Shown here: positions 53,907 through 64,000 of the stretch, in pieces
Position numbering within the stretch: the first letter of the stretch is position 1
How the letters are laid out: each line of letters begins with the position of its first letter
Assembly: GCA_977006965.1 (NCBI GenBank)
Contig: OZ345358.1
Location: 806,001 to 870,000 of the forward strand
Source: Phymatolithon calcareum
Lineage: Eukaryota; Rhodophyta; Florideophyceae; Hapalidiales
Length of the DNA stretch: 64,000 bases
Direction of reading: 5' to 3'
Program-made: the position numbers and the translations under genes
The notes under the pieces: generated by a model
Seen by the model: the letters and a program-made list of their open reading frames with translations, nothing else
The model's database searches: none
What the model was told of the DNA's origin: nothing

Positions 53907-56190
53907 TAGTGTCTATGTGCCGGGATTTTTTCCTCAATTGAGGACTGAAAATCATTTAATTTTTGGAAACGAAAGCTACTCACTATCAGGCTCGTCAAAA
54001 GCGTCAAGCTCATGGATGTCTTCAACGTGCTTAGCGAAACAGTTCCTGCCAGTCGAAGCGCCACAAATATATATTGTGGCACTTTCACGCCTATTACAGT
54101 AGGTGCACTAGAGAGTCGTTGTCTTGAATTTACCAACTATGCAGTTGTTTTGAACAGCACAAGTAGTCACCATGATATCCTCAGTCCTCCTTTCCTTTTC
54201 CTGGGAGTTTAGAGGGTTCTAACACCGCTTCCGAATGCAAATGTACGTTCTTTAGCGACTAAACGTCGACGAGTAATGCGCGTGGCATATGTGTTATCGA
54301 TGAGTTGCTCAAACAGCACTTGAAAATACCTTCGCTGCGTCATGCGCTGCTGACCCTCTGGATGGGCACCAGAGAATAAAAGTCATATAACAATCACGCA
54401 AATTGCGAGAAGAGTTTGATAACCCCTATGAACTATAGTCGCACTTGTTGAAGATGCAGCATTATCGCACTTCTTCAACTCGCTGAGTGCTGCATCTCTC
54501 AACCGTTCTCCGGCTAGTGACCTCCTTTCCCATGCCAACGGGATATAGACTCATGGACGCAAATCAGGTCCGACGGAGGCACAGTGCGCTTTCTGTGGTC
54601 AGTTATGGCATCGACAGAATCTTGACCGAGCGGCCAGCGGTGCTGTACAGACTACATGCTTCACTTGGTTGCGCACGGAATGAAATTCACTGGAGGTATT
54701 CGGCGAACGGCTTACCAGTCTTTGAAGAAGAAGGAGCGGTGAGATAGTTCTTTGGCCTTGTTGTCCTCCAAAATTTCTCCCGGTGCTGAGCTCAACTCTT
54801 GCCATGAGGACGAGTATTCCGAAAAACTCAATCAGCTCTGTCCCTGTAGTCTATTGTTGTCCAATTATTCTCAGCTTAGCGGACGCCCAATCAGCAAAAT
54901 TCTCGCAGCTGAATGTGGGGAAACATGTTCATGACGCAATCGTACTTCGTATGAAGACCACTACGGTCATTTTCGGATACCAAATCTCGGGTTAGAGTGC
55001 GAAGTTTCCAGAACTTAGAGGAAACTCAAACCCGATACTGCCCTTGAGCTTGGCGCTCGTACCATGTCTCCCCGTAAGCGACAGTATTCGGCTCGCGGTA
55101 AGGTGAGACGAGATCAAGTTCGTTTTGAGATGTTTGGTGCCAAGAGCCCTTCAAGACGTAGGAGAGAGAGCCCAGAAGAGGGCTTTAGAGCTGCTTAAGG
55201 TTTTATCGAAGCTTTTGTGTTCATCTGAAGAGCTTCTAATTGCGCTTGTGGACAATAAACTGGCGTTTCGCGATGAAGATGGGCGAGGATGAGTACTGTA
55301 AGCAGTCCTGGGTTTGTATTGTGCTTTGCCCGTGTTGGCTCGGTTCAGGATCTTGAGCTTCTACAATGCTATCGCCAGTGTCCCCTATCTTGACGTTGAA
55401 CAGGTTGACTCTCTTAAAGTTAGTCCTCTTCGGCGAATGCTAAACTATGACACATTTTACCCGAAGTGATATGATCGTGCGAACATTGAGTTTTCCTCGA
55501 GTACATCTTGAACCGTACCACTTACACGTTTTCAGTTGGAAAAGGCTCCATATTGTCTGGAGCAAAGCATTGGAAAAAATAATTGCTATTGTAATTATTT
55601 AAATTATTGTTCCAATAATTTATTCCTGAGTCTCGCATATTTATTGTATTTATTGAGATCGTCGTGGTTGCGACAATTATTGTATCGGACTCCTCATTTT
55701 TTCGATCCGGTTATTCTATCGCGACAGAAAGTAGCAAGAAGGATCCAATAATTCGGGGAATAACCAGTTATTTATACCTCGCTGAACTTGAATACAATAA
55801 TTTATTGCTTCTGCGTTCAACAATAAATTATTTATTCTCGACACTTTTCGAGAAAAGAATAAAAATAAATAAATAATTCCAATGCTTTGGTCTGGAGCAC
55901 TCTGCGAGACCGATCACCGATGTTTCCTTTGTGTGTACGGATGTACCGACCACGCGGGGCCGGACTTTTTCTCGTGACATGGCAGGTCTGGTACTTCTAG
56001 GTGACCACTATATTTTCGTTGCTAGCGCCGAACGACGAGATATTAAGGTAGTAGTTGCGGTACTCCTCACCCACTATACAAGTCCGGCTTTCCAATAATG
56101 GCGCGAATGATCCGTTCTGCGTTCAATTTACTAACGTTTTTGAGCTTTTGAATCGGTCCTCAATTGAGGACGTTCGGCACATAGACACTA
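53907..56190. mobile_element. 2.28-kb segment bounded by inverted repeats
   Basis: TAGTGTCTATGTGCCG at 53907 is repeated in inverse at 56175-56190, and TCCTCAATTGAGGAC follows at similar distance inside both ends (53931 and 56158). The pattern suits a DNA transposon. The flanking 8-mers (GAGGTCAC, GAGCGTGA) do not match well. Inside, short frames on both strands are broken and unidentified; one minus frame (about 54400-54230, RRYFQVLFEQLIDNTYATR) is transposase-like in appearance only. The second MITE copy is nested within. Confidence 0.55.
55563..55889. mobile_element. hAT-type MITE, copy 2
   Basis: Same length and, on inspection, identical sequence to copy 1. TSD GTCTGGAG at 55555-55562 and 55890-55897. 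Nested in the 53907-56190 segment. Confidence 0.93.
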
Positions 56191-56397
56191 GAGCGTGATT
56201 TCTCTACAGGTTTTATGAACCTGCGCAATATTTAGCGCACAATGTACCTCCAAGTCAGGCTTGTTTTCATAGTTTTGACTTCCCCACTTGGGCACTCGGA
56301 GTTCTTAAGTGGGAAGTCAATACTTGGGAGTGCTGCACTTCTAAGGACAATGTATTATTTCTATTCTGAAGTCAAGCAGTAAACATATTAAGGAGAT

Positions 56398-56556
56398 GTG
56401 TACCGTAAGCCGGGATAACAAATGAAAGTAAAACGTAAGAGTATCAGGCCCGAGTGGGTACAATACGGCTCGCGGGCGGAGGCCGAGGGACTATTGCACT
56501 CACGAGGGACAGGTACGAGTACTTTTTACAAATTTGTTACCCGGCTTACGGAACAC
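56398..56556. mobile_element. 159-bp MITE-like element with 25-bp TIRs
   Basis: GTGTACCGTAAGCCGGGATA (56398 on) pairs with its inverted copy ending at 56556, with one mismatch and one 1-nt gap over about 25 bp. No clear TSD. Confidence 0.65.
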
Positions 56557-56743
56557 ACACGACTTGTTTTGGAAACGCGAGAAAACACGCAGTTTTGAGA
56601 AGTACAAGCAGGGGTAGTGCCAATTCCATTGCTCGACATTGCTGTTTGTCGCGCAATTAAACAATTCAATTGCTCACTACGGTTAGTCAGTAATTCGGAT
56701 TGCAATTTGAATACTTCCCGCAATAGTCAAGTGAATTGTTTAT

Positions 56744-58595
56744 TCATGCCTCTTCTCCTAGGTGTACGAAACTTTCGTCTTCTGCGATAGCCTGTTCAAC
56801 ACGCTGGTTGACAACGCTTGACATAGCTTCCTTCACAGTTTGATCATCCCAGTAGGAGCGGTTGACTTTGAGGAAAAGAATCGCCTCGAACACAATAGGA
56901 GACGTACATTTCCTGTGATCAAGCAAAATATACTTAGCCATGGACCAAAGACGCTCTACCTCGGCAACCGACCCTACTATGAAATCGGTGTTCATGTAAC
57001 TCCGTGGACCGGGTAATCTGACATTCTTCTTCCTTTCCTTGAGGCGTTGAGCCACATTTATCGGTTCCTCCGGTTCAAGCGTATCATTTTCAGGCTCGTT
57101 TTATGTCTGTCGCAGTAGCAGCCCTTTGAATTCTTGATTTCGTCGTCAGACATGGTGTTGGCCTCCCACGTTGAATCTTCACCACATCTGATTCAAATGT
57201 CGAATCTTGAGTAATTCGAGAATCAAGGGCAATGTAGCACTGGTAAAGTAGAGATTCTGGATTTGATTTGAGCATTCGTACCCCGTCGAGTAACTCATCG
57301 AGATCTAGCCGAGCATCTGATAAAGTGATTGCTTATCTCTGCAGCTCCGAAGTGACAACGTTGATTTCACCAAGCTGTTTGGCAAACTTGGTAACCTGAT
57401 TCTTGCAAGCAACTCGAAGGTCGATTACGAGTTCGGCATCTTCTGAATCAGCTGTTGCGATCAAAGAGCTTCGGATTTTGGTGAACCTTTAGAGCATATG
57501 AAATGTAGTCGACCATCTCGTTGTGTTCTTCATCACGGGACTGAGATCGCACAAACTACGGAGTATTGCTCGGTTCTTGAGCTTCATACGGCAGGATTTC
57601 ATTACTTCATGCACCGAGTCGATGGTGGACGATAGCTCCTCGTTTTTGTCAATCATAAGGCGTACTTCTAGGTGCATCTTGTGACTCGCACAACCAACAT
57701 TAGGAATCTCCATCAGTCGTGAGATCAGCTTGTTGACACTGCAGTTGTCTGCAATCTGACAGACTGTCCATTCATGAACATCAATCTTCTACACATCGTG
57801 CATGATGTCTTCGAAGAAACGAACATATGCTTCAGCTGAAAACGAAGTAACTTAAGGTGAAGCACGGGAGATGAGTTCATCGTCTACATCACGTACTTGG
57901 CCCGTAGGGCTTACAGCGATCAAAGGGGCGACTGGTTCTTCTTCTTCGACAACTGCTCCATTGGCAATCAGTTTCACTTTTCGGCAGTAGGAAGCAAACA
58001 GCCCCACATAATGAATCCCATTATGAGTCCATACATCATGCATAAGCGCACCCCTCGTTTCTTTCAGTTCTCCAGAGATACGCCGTTCAACGAGTTCCAC
58101 TAGCGCAAACAGTACCTTCTTAAATGTATTCGTGCAAAAGACTTGGTCGTGCTTGGAGAATGCACTAACTTCTCCGTCGGTGACGAAACTGATCGGCAAT
58201 GGCTTGAATATGATGAATCGAAGATAGCTATCCATCGCCTTCTCACGTTCGGTGAGCTTCATGACAACAGGGGTCATGAAACTGAATAAAGTTCCGAAGC
58301 GCAGATTAGGATCTCTCGTAGCATGGTACACTTCCAGAACATGATCCTCACGGCCGACACCTATGCAACGCTTCAGGTGATTGTACGGATTCGAAAAACC
58401 AGTACCCTTATCGAAACAAAATTCGCTTCCTTCAGTGCATTGATCGCCCTTGGGACAGAGGTAGACGCAAAACATCACATATCGTCTTGTTCGACCTGAT
58501 TGACATGAATGGATATCTCGAGGCTGTTCGCGAAGGAGTTGCATGAGCTGCTTTACAACTTGTTTCGGCTTCGGTTTCGGAATAGGTAGTACCAT
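56744..58595 (-). pseudogene. hAT transposase, decayed
   Basis: Reading on minus: N-terminal Cys/His region (a BED-like CVYLCPKGDQC...NHLKRC), then SGELKETRGALMHDVWTHNG..HY, DNCSVNK and GCASHKMHLEV, TTRWST, and finally SVAEVERLWSMAKY with LFLKVNRSYWD. These are the standard blocks of hAT transposases, ending in the C-terminal dimerisation domain. Stops at about 57852, 57785 and 57489 and frame changes break it. AATTGC-rich sequence lies outside both ends (56620-56710 and 59008-59090), as expected for hAT subterminal regions, so the element may span about 56620-59095. Confidence 0.88.
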
Positions 58596-58784
58596 GATTG
58601 GAAAAGCGAAATTTGTTTAGGTGTTGTCGAGTGGATCTGGTAATTCGCTTTGGATAAATGTACGACTTCACTTTTTATATTGACTTTTCTATCTGTCTTT
58701 TCAGAAACAGCACTCTAGACACCCATACCGTTATACTTGAACTGATGAATGAATTCAACCATCTATGTGATCGTACCTAACACT

Positions 58785-58856
58785 AGGGGAGCACGGAAAC
58801 ATTTTGGGCCGATAGTTATTTAGTTCATTTGGGCCAAAAAGGTGCAGTGCTCCCCC
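58785..58856. repeat. Short inverted-repeat element, about 72 bp
   Basis: GGGGAGCAC (58786-58794) and GTGCTCCCC (58847-58855) with a second inner pair TTTTGGGCC / GGGCCAAAA form a near-continuous 25-bp imperfect TIR. Confidence 0.6.
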
Positions 58857-60444
58857 GCTGAAAGCTTATACTGACCCGAGTTATATAATAAAATTAGATG
58901 CTACCGACAACGAATTACCACGTAATACGCATGATACATTTGAAGTGATCGTTATTTCTGACAACTCTGGTCTTGCTGAACTATACACTTTCGTACAACC
59001 TACCTACCAGCAATTCGAATTGCAATTCTTCATGAGAACCCAATTTGGGTCGAATTGCTACGAATTGCAATTAATTGTAATAGCAATGGATTGTGCACGA
59101 CCTCTGAGTACTGTTGCGTCCGAAGCCACTATCATACTTTCTACTTTCCTGTAAGACTAGCTCCCTTCAATTAACCATTACAGCTTGCATTTACAGCAAG
59201 CTCTTAAAGATATAATTACAGTCATTACAGTACCGTAGGTTTCGATACGTACTTAGATCACTAAGGATCACTGAAGGCAAACCCTAGACCTGCTGCTTAC
59301 AGAGCCTTACAGCTTACGGATGCTCCAGATTCTTCCATTGATCCAATTCTCATACTGCCAAGTCATCTTTTGATCCAATGTTTTTTCTATAAAGGTCGGC
59401 GCTTCGTGCCTCCCTCGGCTTTCCGTCAGGGAACAACCCGAGCACAGCCAGTGTGCCAACTTGTGCATTTAACAACCCCAGAAGTACAAGTTGGTGGCCA
59501 GGGGAAGTTCCCACACAAAGTACAAAAATGGCTCTCTCACTGGACCACTACGAACCAAAACGATGATAAAGCGGTCCACGTCCAGACTGATGTCATTTTT
59601 TGTTCACGTCTTCAAAATATTGGAAAAAAATTAACTTAATTTGATCTTACCTGCGAACAAAATTTAAGTGGGAATAAACTTTTTTTCTCTTCCCCTGCTC
59701 AAATAAAAGAAAGAAATCCCATGTATATACAATTTATTCATGGACGCGGAATCCGCCCCAAGGCAGGCGCAAACGTCCCAGACAGCCAGCACAGTTGTTC
59801 GCAAATAATGTTAAGCTTCAAGCGAAGACCGGACAAGGAATTTAGAAACTTCTTGATATAGCAACCATCTGTGCGAGCGAAAATGGCATGAAATGGAACA
59901 CAAAACCAGAAAAAAGCGAAGTCCTAGAGTACAAAGGACTTCAGAAGCACACTTTTTGCTTGGCGGTGCGAGAACTGAATCAAGCCTGCAGGCTCTCATA
60001 TCTTGGGGTAAGCATGATAGCAAGGGTGTTACGGAAGACACGGATATAGCAAGTGTTCGATATACTGCAGGATGTATAAATAAGCTTCGGGAGCTGTTCT
60101 AGGATTTAAACCGGAGACATGTGTAAGGATCTTTGAATCTCTAATAGTCCGGAAATGGGGTATGCGCTACACGTGACTCCAATGACAAATCGATTGCTCT
60201 CGGCAATCGAGTCGGCAGAAGACATGTTCTACAAGAATGTTCTCGGAAAATATGCCAAGCACCGCCGGGACCGAATGTGAGTTCTGTGCCGCCTGGGACC
60301 ACCAAAGATTAGGAGACCGTATCAAGCTGAACGGTGTTCATTAAGTTTGGTAAGACACAAAAGAGCGCCTTGAAGAAACAGAAGAGTATTCTGGAAGAGA
60401 TGAGGACCTAATGGAAGTAAAGAAAGATATTGAATAACTCAAGA

Positions 60445-60830
60445 CTGTCGTCGTTCTGGCAGTTCCCCGAGAACTACCCATAAAGCACAGAGGGGCAGAA
60501 GTGATCTTACACCAGCTGATTGGAGATTGTACCGCCCTGGTGGCCGTGTTTCCGCATGGAGACACAGGGTCGAACGACTCAATGTACAAAACCTGTAACT
60601 GTTGTTGCAAGGAAACCGCCGAGCACCTGATTTTATGGCGGGGTGGACGTTCCGTCTCCAGACCTACGTTTATTGGTAGAGTGGGTACAAAAACCGTAAA
60701 AGAGCTAAGCTGTGAGAGACCCATAGCAATACTCAAATTTCTGAACAATGAAAAGTTGTTGTAGAACAGCTTTTTGAGTTTACCTTCAGTTTGAGCGATC
60801 TTTTCGCAATATAGAAAGAAAGAAAGAAAA
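60445..60830 (+). mobile_element. LINE-F 3' end inserted in LINE-A
   Basis: The frame CNCCCKETAEHLILW...RPTFIGRVGTKTVKELSCERPIAILKFLN is the C-terminal zinc-knuckle-like end of an RNase H-bearing LINE, with an AAAG-repeat tail (60812-60828). LINE-A resumes directly after. An imperfect AA(C)TCAAGA / AATCTAAAGA duplication flanks it. Confidence 0.75.
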
Positions 60831-61054
60831 TCTAAAGATATATAAAGATTTGCGACGAGCCCTACAAAACGCGGAGGAGGGATCTTTCTCGAATAAGAGG
60901 AGGAGAATTAATTTAGGAATGGGAATACGAAAACGAAGTCTGAGCAATGAAGATTCGTATTGCAGGCAAGTTACCATGGTTCCTTATAAAATAGAAAGAA
61001 CAACACGTTTAAGGGTCTAAGATTTACATTTAACCGAGCACTCCTTCGCAGAAA

Positions 61055-61477
61055 GTATGTCTGTGGAAGATTCCCACAGGTGTCAACACAAGTATGGCCG
61101 AAGAATTCGGCACAAGAGCAAGAGAGTATATTGAGACCCTTGAAAGCACGCTAGCAGGGTACAACCTAGAAGGAGAAGAACGACAAAGAAGCAGCAAAGG
61201 CGCTAGATGAGCTCTTACTATTTATCAAGACACTCATAGAACGCATGGAGAACGAAGAATTCCTGTATTGATTCTTATAAGGCAAGGCAAAGAGCGGTCA
61301 AGTCGAAGCACCAGCAATCCTGTAGAGGACTGAGATAGGATTACTTTGAATCCTGATTTTTCCAGTCCGCCATTCTGGTGGACGTTTCGTGAGCTGCACA
61401 AAGGTAGGTAGCATCAGAGGAAGCCTCGCCCATATCTTCGGAGCTCTGTGCGGCTTTTAAATAAACTTGAATAAAAA
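61055..61477 (+). mobile_element. LINE-B inserted in LINE-A, 15-bp TSD
   Basis: ACTCCTTCGCAGAAA is duplicated at 61040-61054 and 61478-61492. The insert has the LINE-B C-terminus (TSMAEEFGTRAREYIETLESTLAGY), UTR and AATAAACTTGAATAAAAA tail. Confidence 0.92.
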
Positions 61478-62036
61478 ACTCCTTCGCAGAAAATCCGTAT
61501 TGGGCGGCTACTTTGGTATTACCGCGGTGATCGAACTTGTCGCCTTATAACGTACTCTAGCGTCTTCTAAGATGAGGGGCCAGAGGACTTTAGCTTAGAG
61601 ACAATCGCAAGAGATGCCCCCTTACTCCAAGGTGAGGCTTTGGGAGCTCTCAAAATATAATCATCAATATCGTCTTCCTATAATAATAAGCTAAGCATAG
61701 CCAGTAACTATTAGGCGCTCAAATGGTGTCTGAGAACCACCAGTAAATAAAGCAGAAATAGCCAAGGGGACTAAAATCAACTCATGTTCCACGCGCAAAC
61801 TCAGCTACTTTTGTCAAGGTATATTTTCCATTTTGTTGAAAACAGACATGTGGCTTGAGCGGCAGTTGCTAACCATGTTATTCCATCTCCATCTCCTTTG
61901 ATATTTGTGAACAGGGGCGCGAAATCGCGAACTCGTGGTCGATCAACCTCGCAGGTGACAGACTCTCGGGGTGTCGAGGAAATGAAGGAATTGCGGGACC
62001 CAGAAGAAAACTAGAAAAGCAGTTCATGACGCCAAC

Positions 62037-63021
62037 TTGGAACCACTATCTCCATTGAGCGGAGCGCAAGAGAACACTTCTTGTGCCGCAATCGCATCTC
62101 AAGCTCTATTGCGAAGCAATCATCCAGGAGGAGTGACCAGAGGATCCGATGCAAAAGCACTCGTGGAATATGCGGCAGGCCCGAGCTTTGCTCTTCCTAC
62201 GGTCCAGCATTCTCGCATGCACCAAAAAGTAGACCCCGTGTCCGCTCACGCTTGCCTGTTGTGCAGATGCATGTGTCCAACGCTGAAATGGCGAGTCAAG
62301 AGAACGCATTGAATCTTCTAGGATGTGTTACCGGGTTATTCTCCGCACAAGTCTCGGCGGGAAATGCTCCGGTCCCCACCATATCTTCGCCTCTGGCGCC
62401 GTATCCTCACTTGCACAAATCAAAAACACCTCGTGTAGGCTCAGGTCTGCCAGCTAGCTTCACGCAAGACGCGCATCTTGAAATCCCACGAAATGTCCGC
62501 GCTGCTCAACACGCTGCTTCGAGAAACTTTCCAAATGGACAGCGTAAAGATAACTTGGAACGAATGCCAACTCCCTTTCCACACGAAATCGCTGAAAATA
62601 TATGGCTGAAGCTTTCCGTTATCAAAGCCAGGTACAGAACCCGACTTCGGCGAATGTTGCCGATAGCGCACACTATATTCAATAGACATCCGACACAGAA
62701 AAAGGGTCAGCTTCTAATGCTTTTGAGAAGTTGTCTGCAATGTTTGGACTTAGAGCGAACCTGCAAGGTGCGAAAATTGACGCATTAGCTGCTCGGTACT
62801 TTTACAGTGGTGAATACAACCCAGAAGAGAAAACTGAAAATAGAAACCTTTGCGAAAGTAAAACATTCTTTTCTTCTCCTCATATGATCTCTTCTAAAGT
62901 CTGTACCTATTCCCCGTCGCAAAAGCACCAACCCACTCTCGCCTGTCTTCATTTCCATATGGGGATCAGCAACGCTGTTCATACACTGGCTTTACCTCGC
63001 ACGTACATCGAAAACTGCTAG
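62037..63021 (+). CDS. Putative multi-exon gene 5' part, unknown
   Basis: Protein-like frames run from ATG 62037 (MEPLSPLSGAQENTSC), shift to another frame near 62265 (VSNAEMASQENALNLLGC...), and to a third after about 62688 (TSDTEKGSASNAFEKLSAMFGLRANLQGAKIDALAARYF). A GTACAG...TTCAATAG candidate intron (62634-62687, GT-AG) would explain the last shift. The exon structure is not proven; the polypeptide is unrecognised. Confidence 0.35.
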
Positions 63022-63226
63022 CCGATCAGTCTGAACTGCCTACTTTCACATCTCTAGATTTGCGCTGCGTCGCTCTATTCCGATCTATTTATTGTGCCCT
63101 ATGTCCCCTTTCTAAATACGTCCATCTATTCATCCGAAGATTGATACAGGAAACTGAGTCTCAATCATGGCTTTAGTGCTTATCTATCAATTCCAAATTT
63201 GATTTGATTGTGCTTCCTTGGGATAT

Positions 63227-63270
63227 CGAAAATAGCTCCTCGCCGTACACAAGACGAGGGGCTATTTTCG
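63227..63270. repeat. Hairpin, 16-bp arms
   Basis: CGAAAATAGCTCCTCG (63227-63242) and CGAGGGGCTATTTTCG (63255-63270) pair with one mismatch, just before the last open frame. Confidence 0.9.
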
Positions 63271-63435
63271 AAAATCGAAGGAAACAAATGTTTTTTTTAG
63301 AATCAATTTGCTGCAGCGGGTGGTACATTTAAACCTCTGTCGCCACTCGATGTTGCACCTCAGCACTGGCATACTCCCAAACCAACACCATCCCTCCTTC
63401 ATGGAGCTGTGAAACCAGCCCGCCGGCTTGCCGTC

Positions 63436-64000
63436 ATGTTCGATGGGGCTGCTATCCCAAAGAAAGTCCGAGAAGAACTCAAGGAATTTGCAGCCAACCG
63501 GCGAATCGAAAGTTTCTCTTTCAAAGTCCGTAAGGTCACGACGTCTGTCGATGCGTGCATCAAGAATGGCGTCGAGAGGGACAAACTCTTGCACAAAATG
63601 CACACGAATGCCAAAGTGCTTGGACTGTTGAGGCATTCAGTGTCTGTTTTCCTAAACGTCCTCGTGGATGACCCTGCGGTCTCTTTTGCTGGATCAAGGA
63701 TTGTATTCAACGCCGGCGTATTACGGCACTTCTTCCTCCAGCTTGAGACATACAAGATTCGAGCTCTCAACGAACACAGTGACCCGCGTATTCTTGATCT
63801 GGACATCTACGCCGATGTCAAGAATCATTTGGTGAACTGCGTTCACAGACACCACGAAGACAAAGAACACGGGCTATCGCACGAGTGTTTGGAGAAATTT
63901 CGAGTCTGTATCAAGCGACCACTCGCTTTCCTCTCGCGCAACATGTCGGTAGCTAATATGCGGCATTTGGAAGACCAGTTTGATCAATTAGCAGTACGAC
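63436..64000 (+). CDS. Unknown protein, partial at right edge
   Basis: The frame is open from a TTTTTTTTAG...CTGCAG acceptor-like tract near 63300 through ATG 63436 to the window end (188 codons from the ATG, none of them stop). Composition is typical of a soluble protein, with basic helices (KKVREELKEFAANRR) and HRHHEDKEHGLSHE. No domain was recognised. It may be a downstream exon of the 62037-63021 gene, or an element-encoded protein. Confidence 0.5.
   Translation, partial: MFDGAAIPKKVREELKEFAANRRIESFSFKVRKVTTSVDACIKNGVERDKLLHKMHTNAKVLGLLRHSVSVFLNVLVDDPAVSFAGSRIVFNAGVLRHFFLQLETYKIRALNEHSDPRILDLDIYADVKNHLVNCVHRHHEDKEHGLSHECLEKFRVCIKRPLAFLSRNMSVANMRHLEDQFDQLAVR

Larger units (their letters stand above)
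59790..61660 (+). mobile_element. LINE-A copy carrying two nested LINEs
   Basis: It starts around the RT catalytic box, here degenerate (FANN instead of FADD), then KLLDIATICASENGMKWNTKP and the C-terminus in broken frames. Insertions at 60445-60830 and 61055-61477 interrupt it. The 3' end (CTTTGGGAGCTCTCAAAATATAATCATC) is at about 61660. Confidence 0.82.

Noticed and set aside
52796-55876. Identical 70-codon ORFs in two places
   Set aside because: They lie inside the two MITE copies; identity comes from the element and not from a protein family.
1-64000. CRISPR arrays, rRNA genes, prokaryotic operons or prophage
   Set aside because: No regularly spaced repeats with unique spacers, no rRNA-like sequence and no gene clusters with bacterial signals were seen.

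Overview
The window reads as nuclear DNA of a red alga, probably a florideophyte such as Chondrus or a relative. The main evidence is an intact vanadium-dependent bromoperoxidase (12854-14614, minus) that follows the Corallina-type rhodophyte enzymes along its whole length. Genes are single-exon or carry tiny GT-AG introns (72-97 bp), and there are no operons, prokaryotic ribosome binding sites or CRISPR arrays. Species assignment is inference.

Layout. 1-2000: LINE debris. 2016-3206: a signal-peptide, lysine-rich repeat protein gene broken by one in-frame TAA. 4893-5738 and 10037-11990: two paralogues of a secreted, Cys-rich, single-pass membrane protein; the second is split by a 5'-truncated LINE with a 12-bp target-site duplication (TSD). 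12854-14614: bromoperoxidase, with a cluster of perfect or near-perfect hairpins upstream (14902-16007). 16100-18300: nested retroelement remnants. 19205-20924: an ABC1/ADCK-type atypical kinase in two exons. 21300-24760: stacked LINE fragments. 24809-25644: a pogo/Tigger-like DNA transposon remnant. 25656-29991: the only coding-competent retroelement, with two overlapping ORFs, a reverse transcriptase and a C-terminal zinc-knuckle plus nuclease-like module. 32218-34078: a four-exon membrane protein with ionotropic-glutamate-receptor-like topology; a decayed paralogue lies at 37010-40180. 41195-42071: a short-chain dehydrogenase/reductase in two exons. 44000-49100: mostly unassignable. 49136-51230: a pyrimidine-rich higher-order repeat. 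52600-58900: DNA-transposon-rich (two identical hAT-type MITEs with 8-bp TSDs, a 2.3-kb inverted-repeat-bounded segment, a decayed hAT transposase). 59790-61660: LINE copies nested in one another. 62037-64000: a probable unknown gene running off the right edge.

I use my own labels LINE-A to LINE-H for recurrent retroelement 3' ends. They are recognisable by related reverse-transcriptase C-termini, short 3' UTRs and simple-repeat tails. Several insertions have exact 12-15 bp TSDs, so the order of insertion can be read directly. The cellular genes (bromoperoxidase, ABC1 kinase, SDR) have no evident functional connection. The window is a transposon-dense intergenic landscape with isolated genes and two small lineage-specific membrane-protein families, each with one broken copy.
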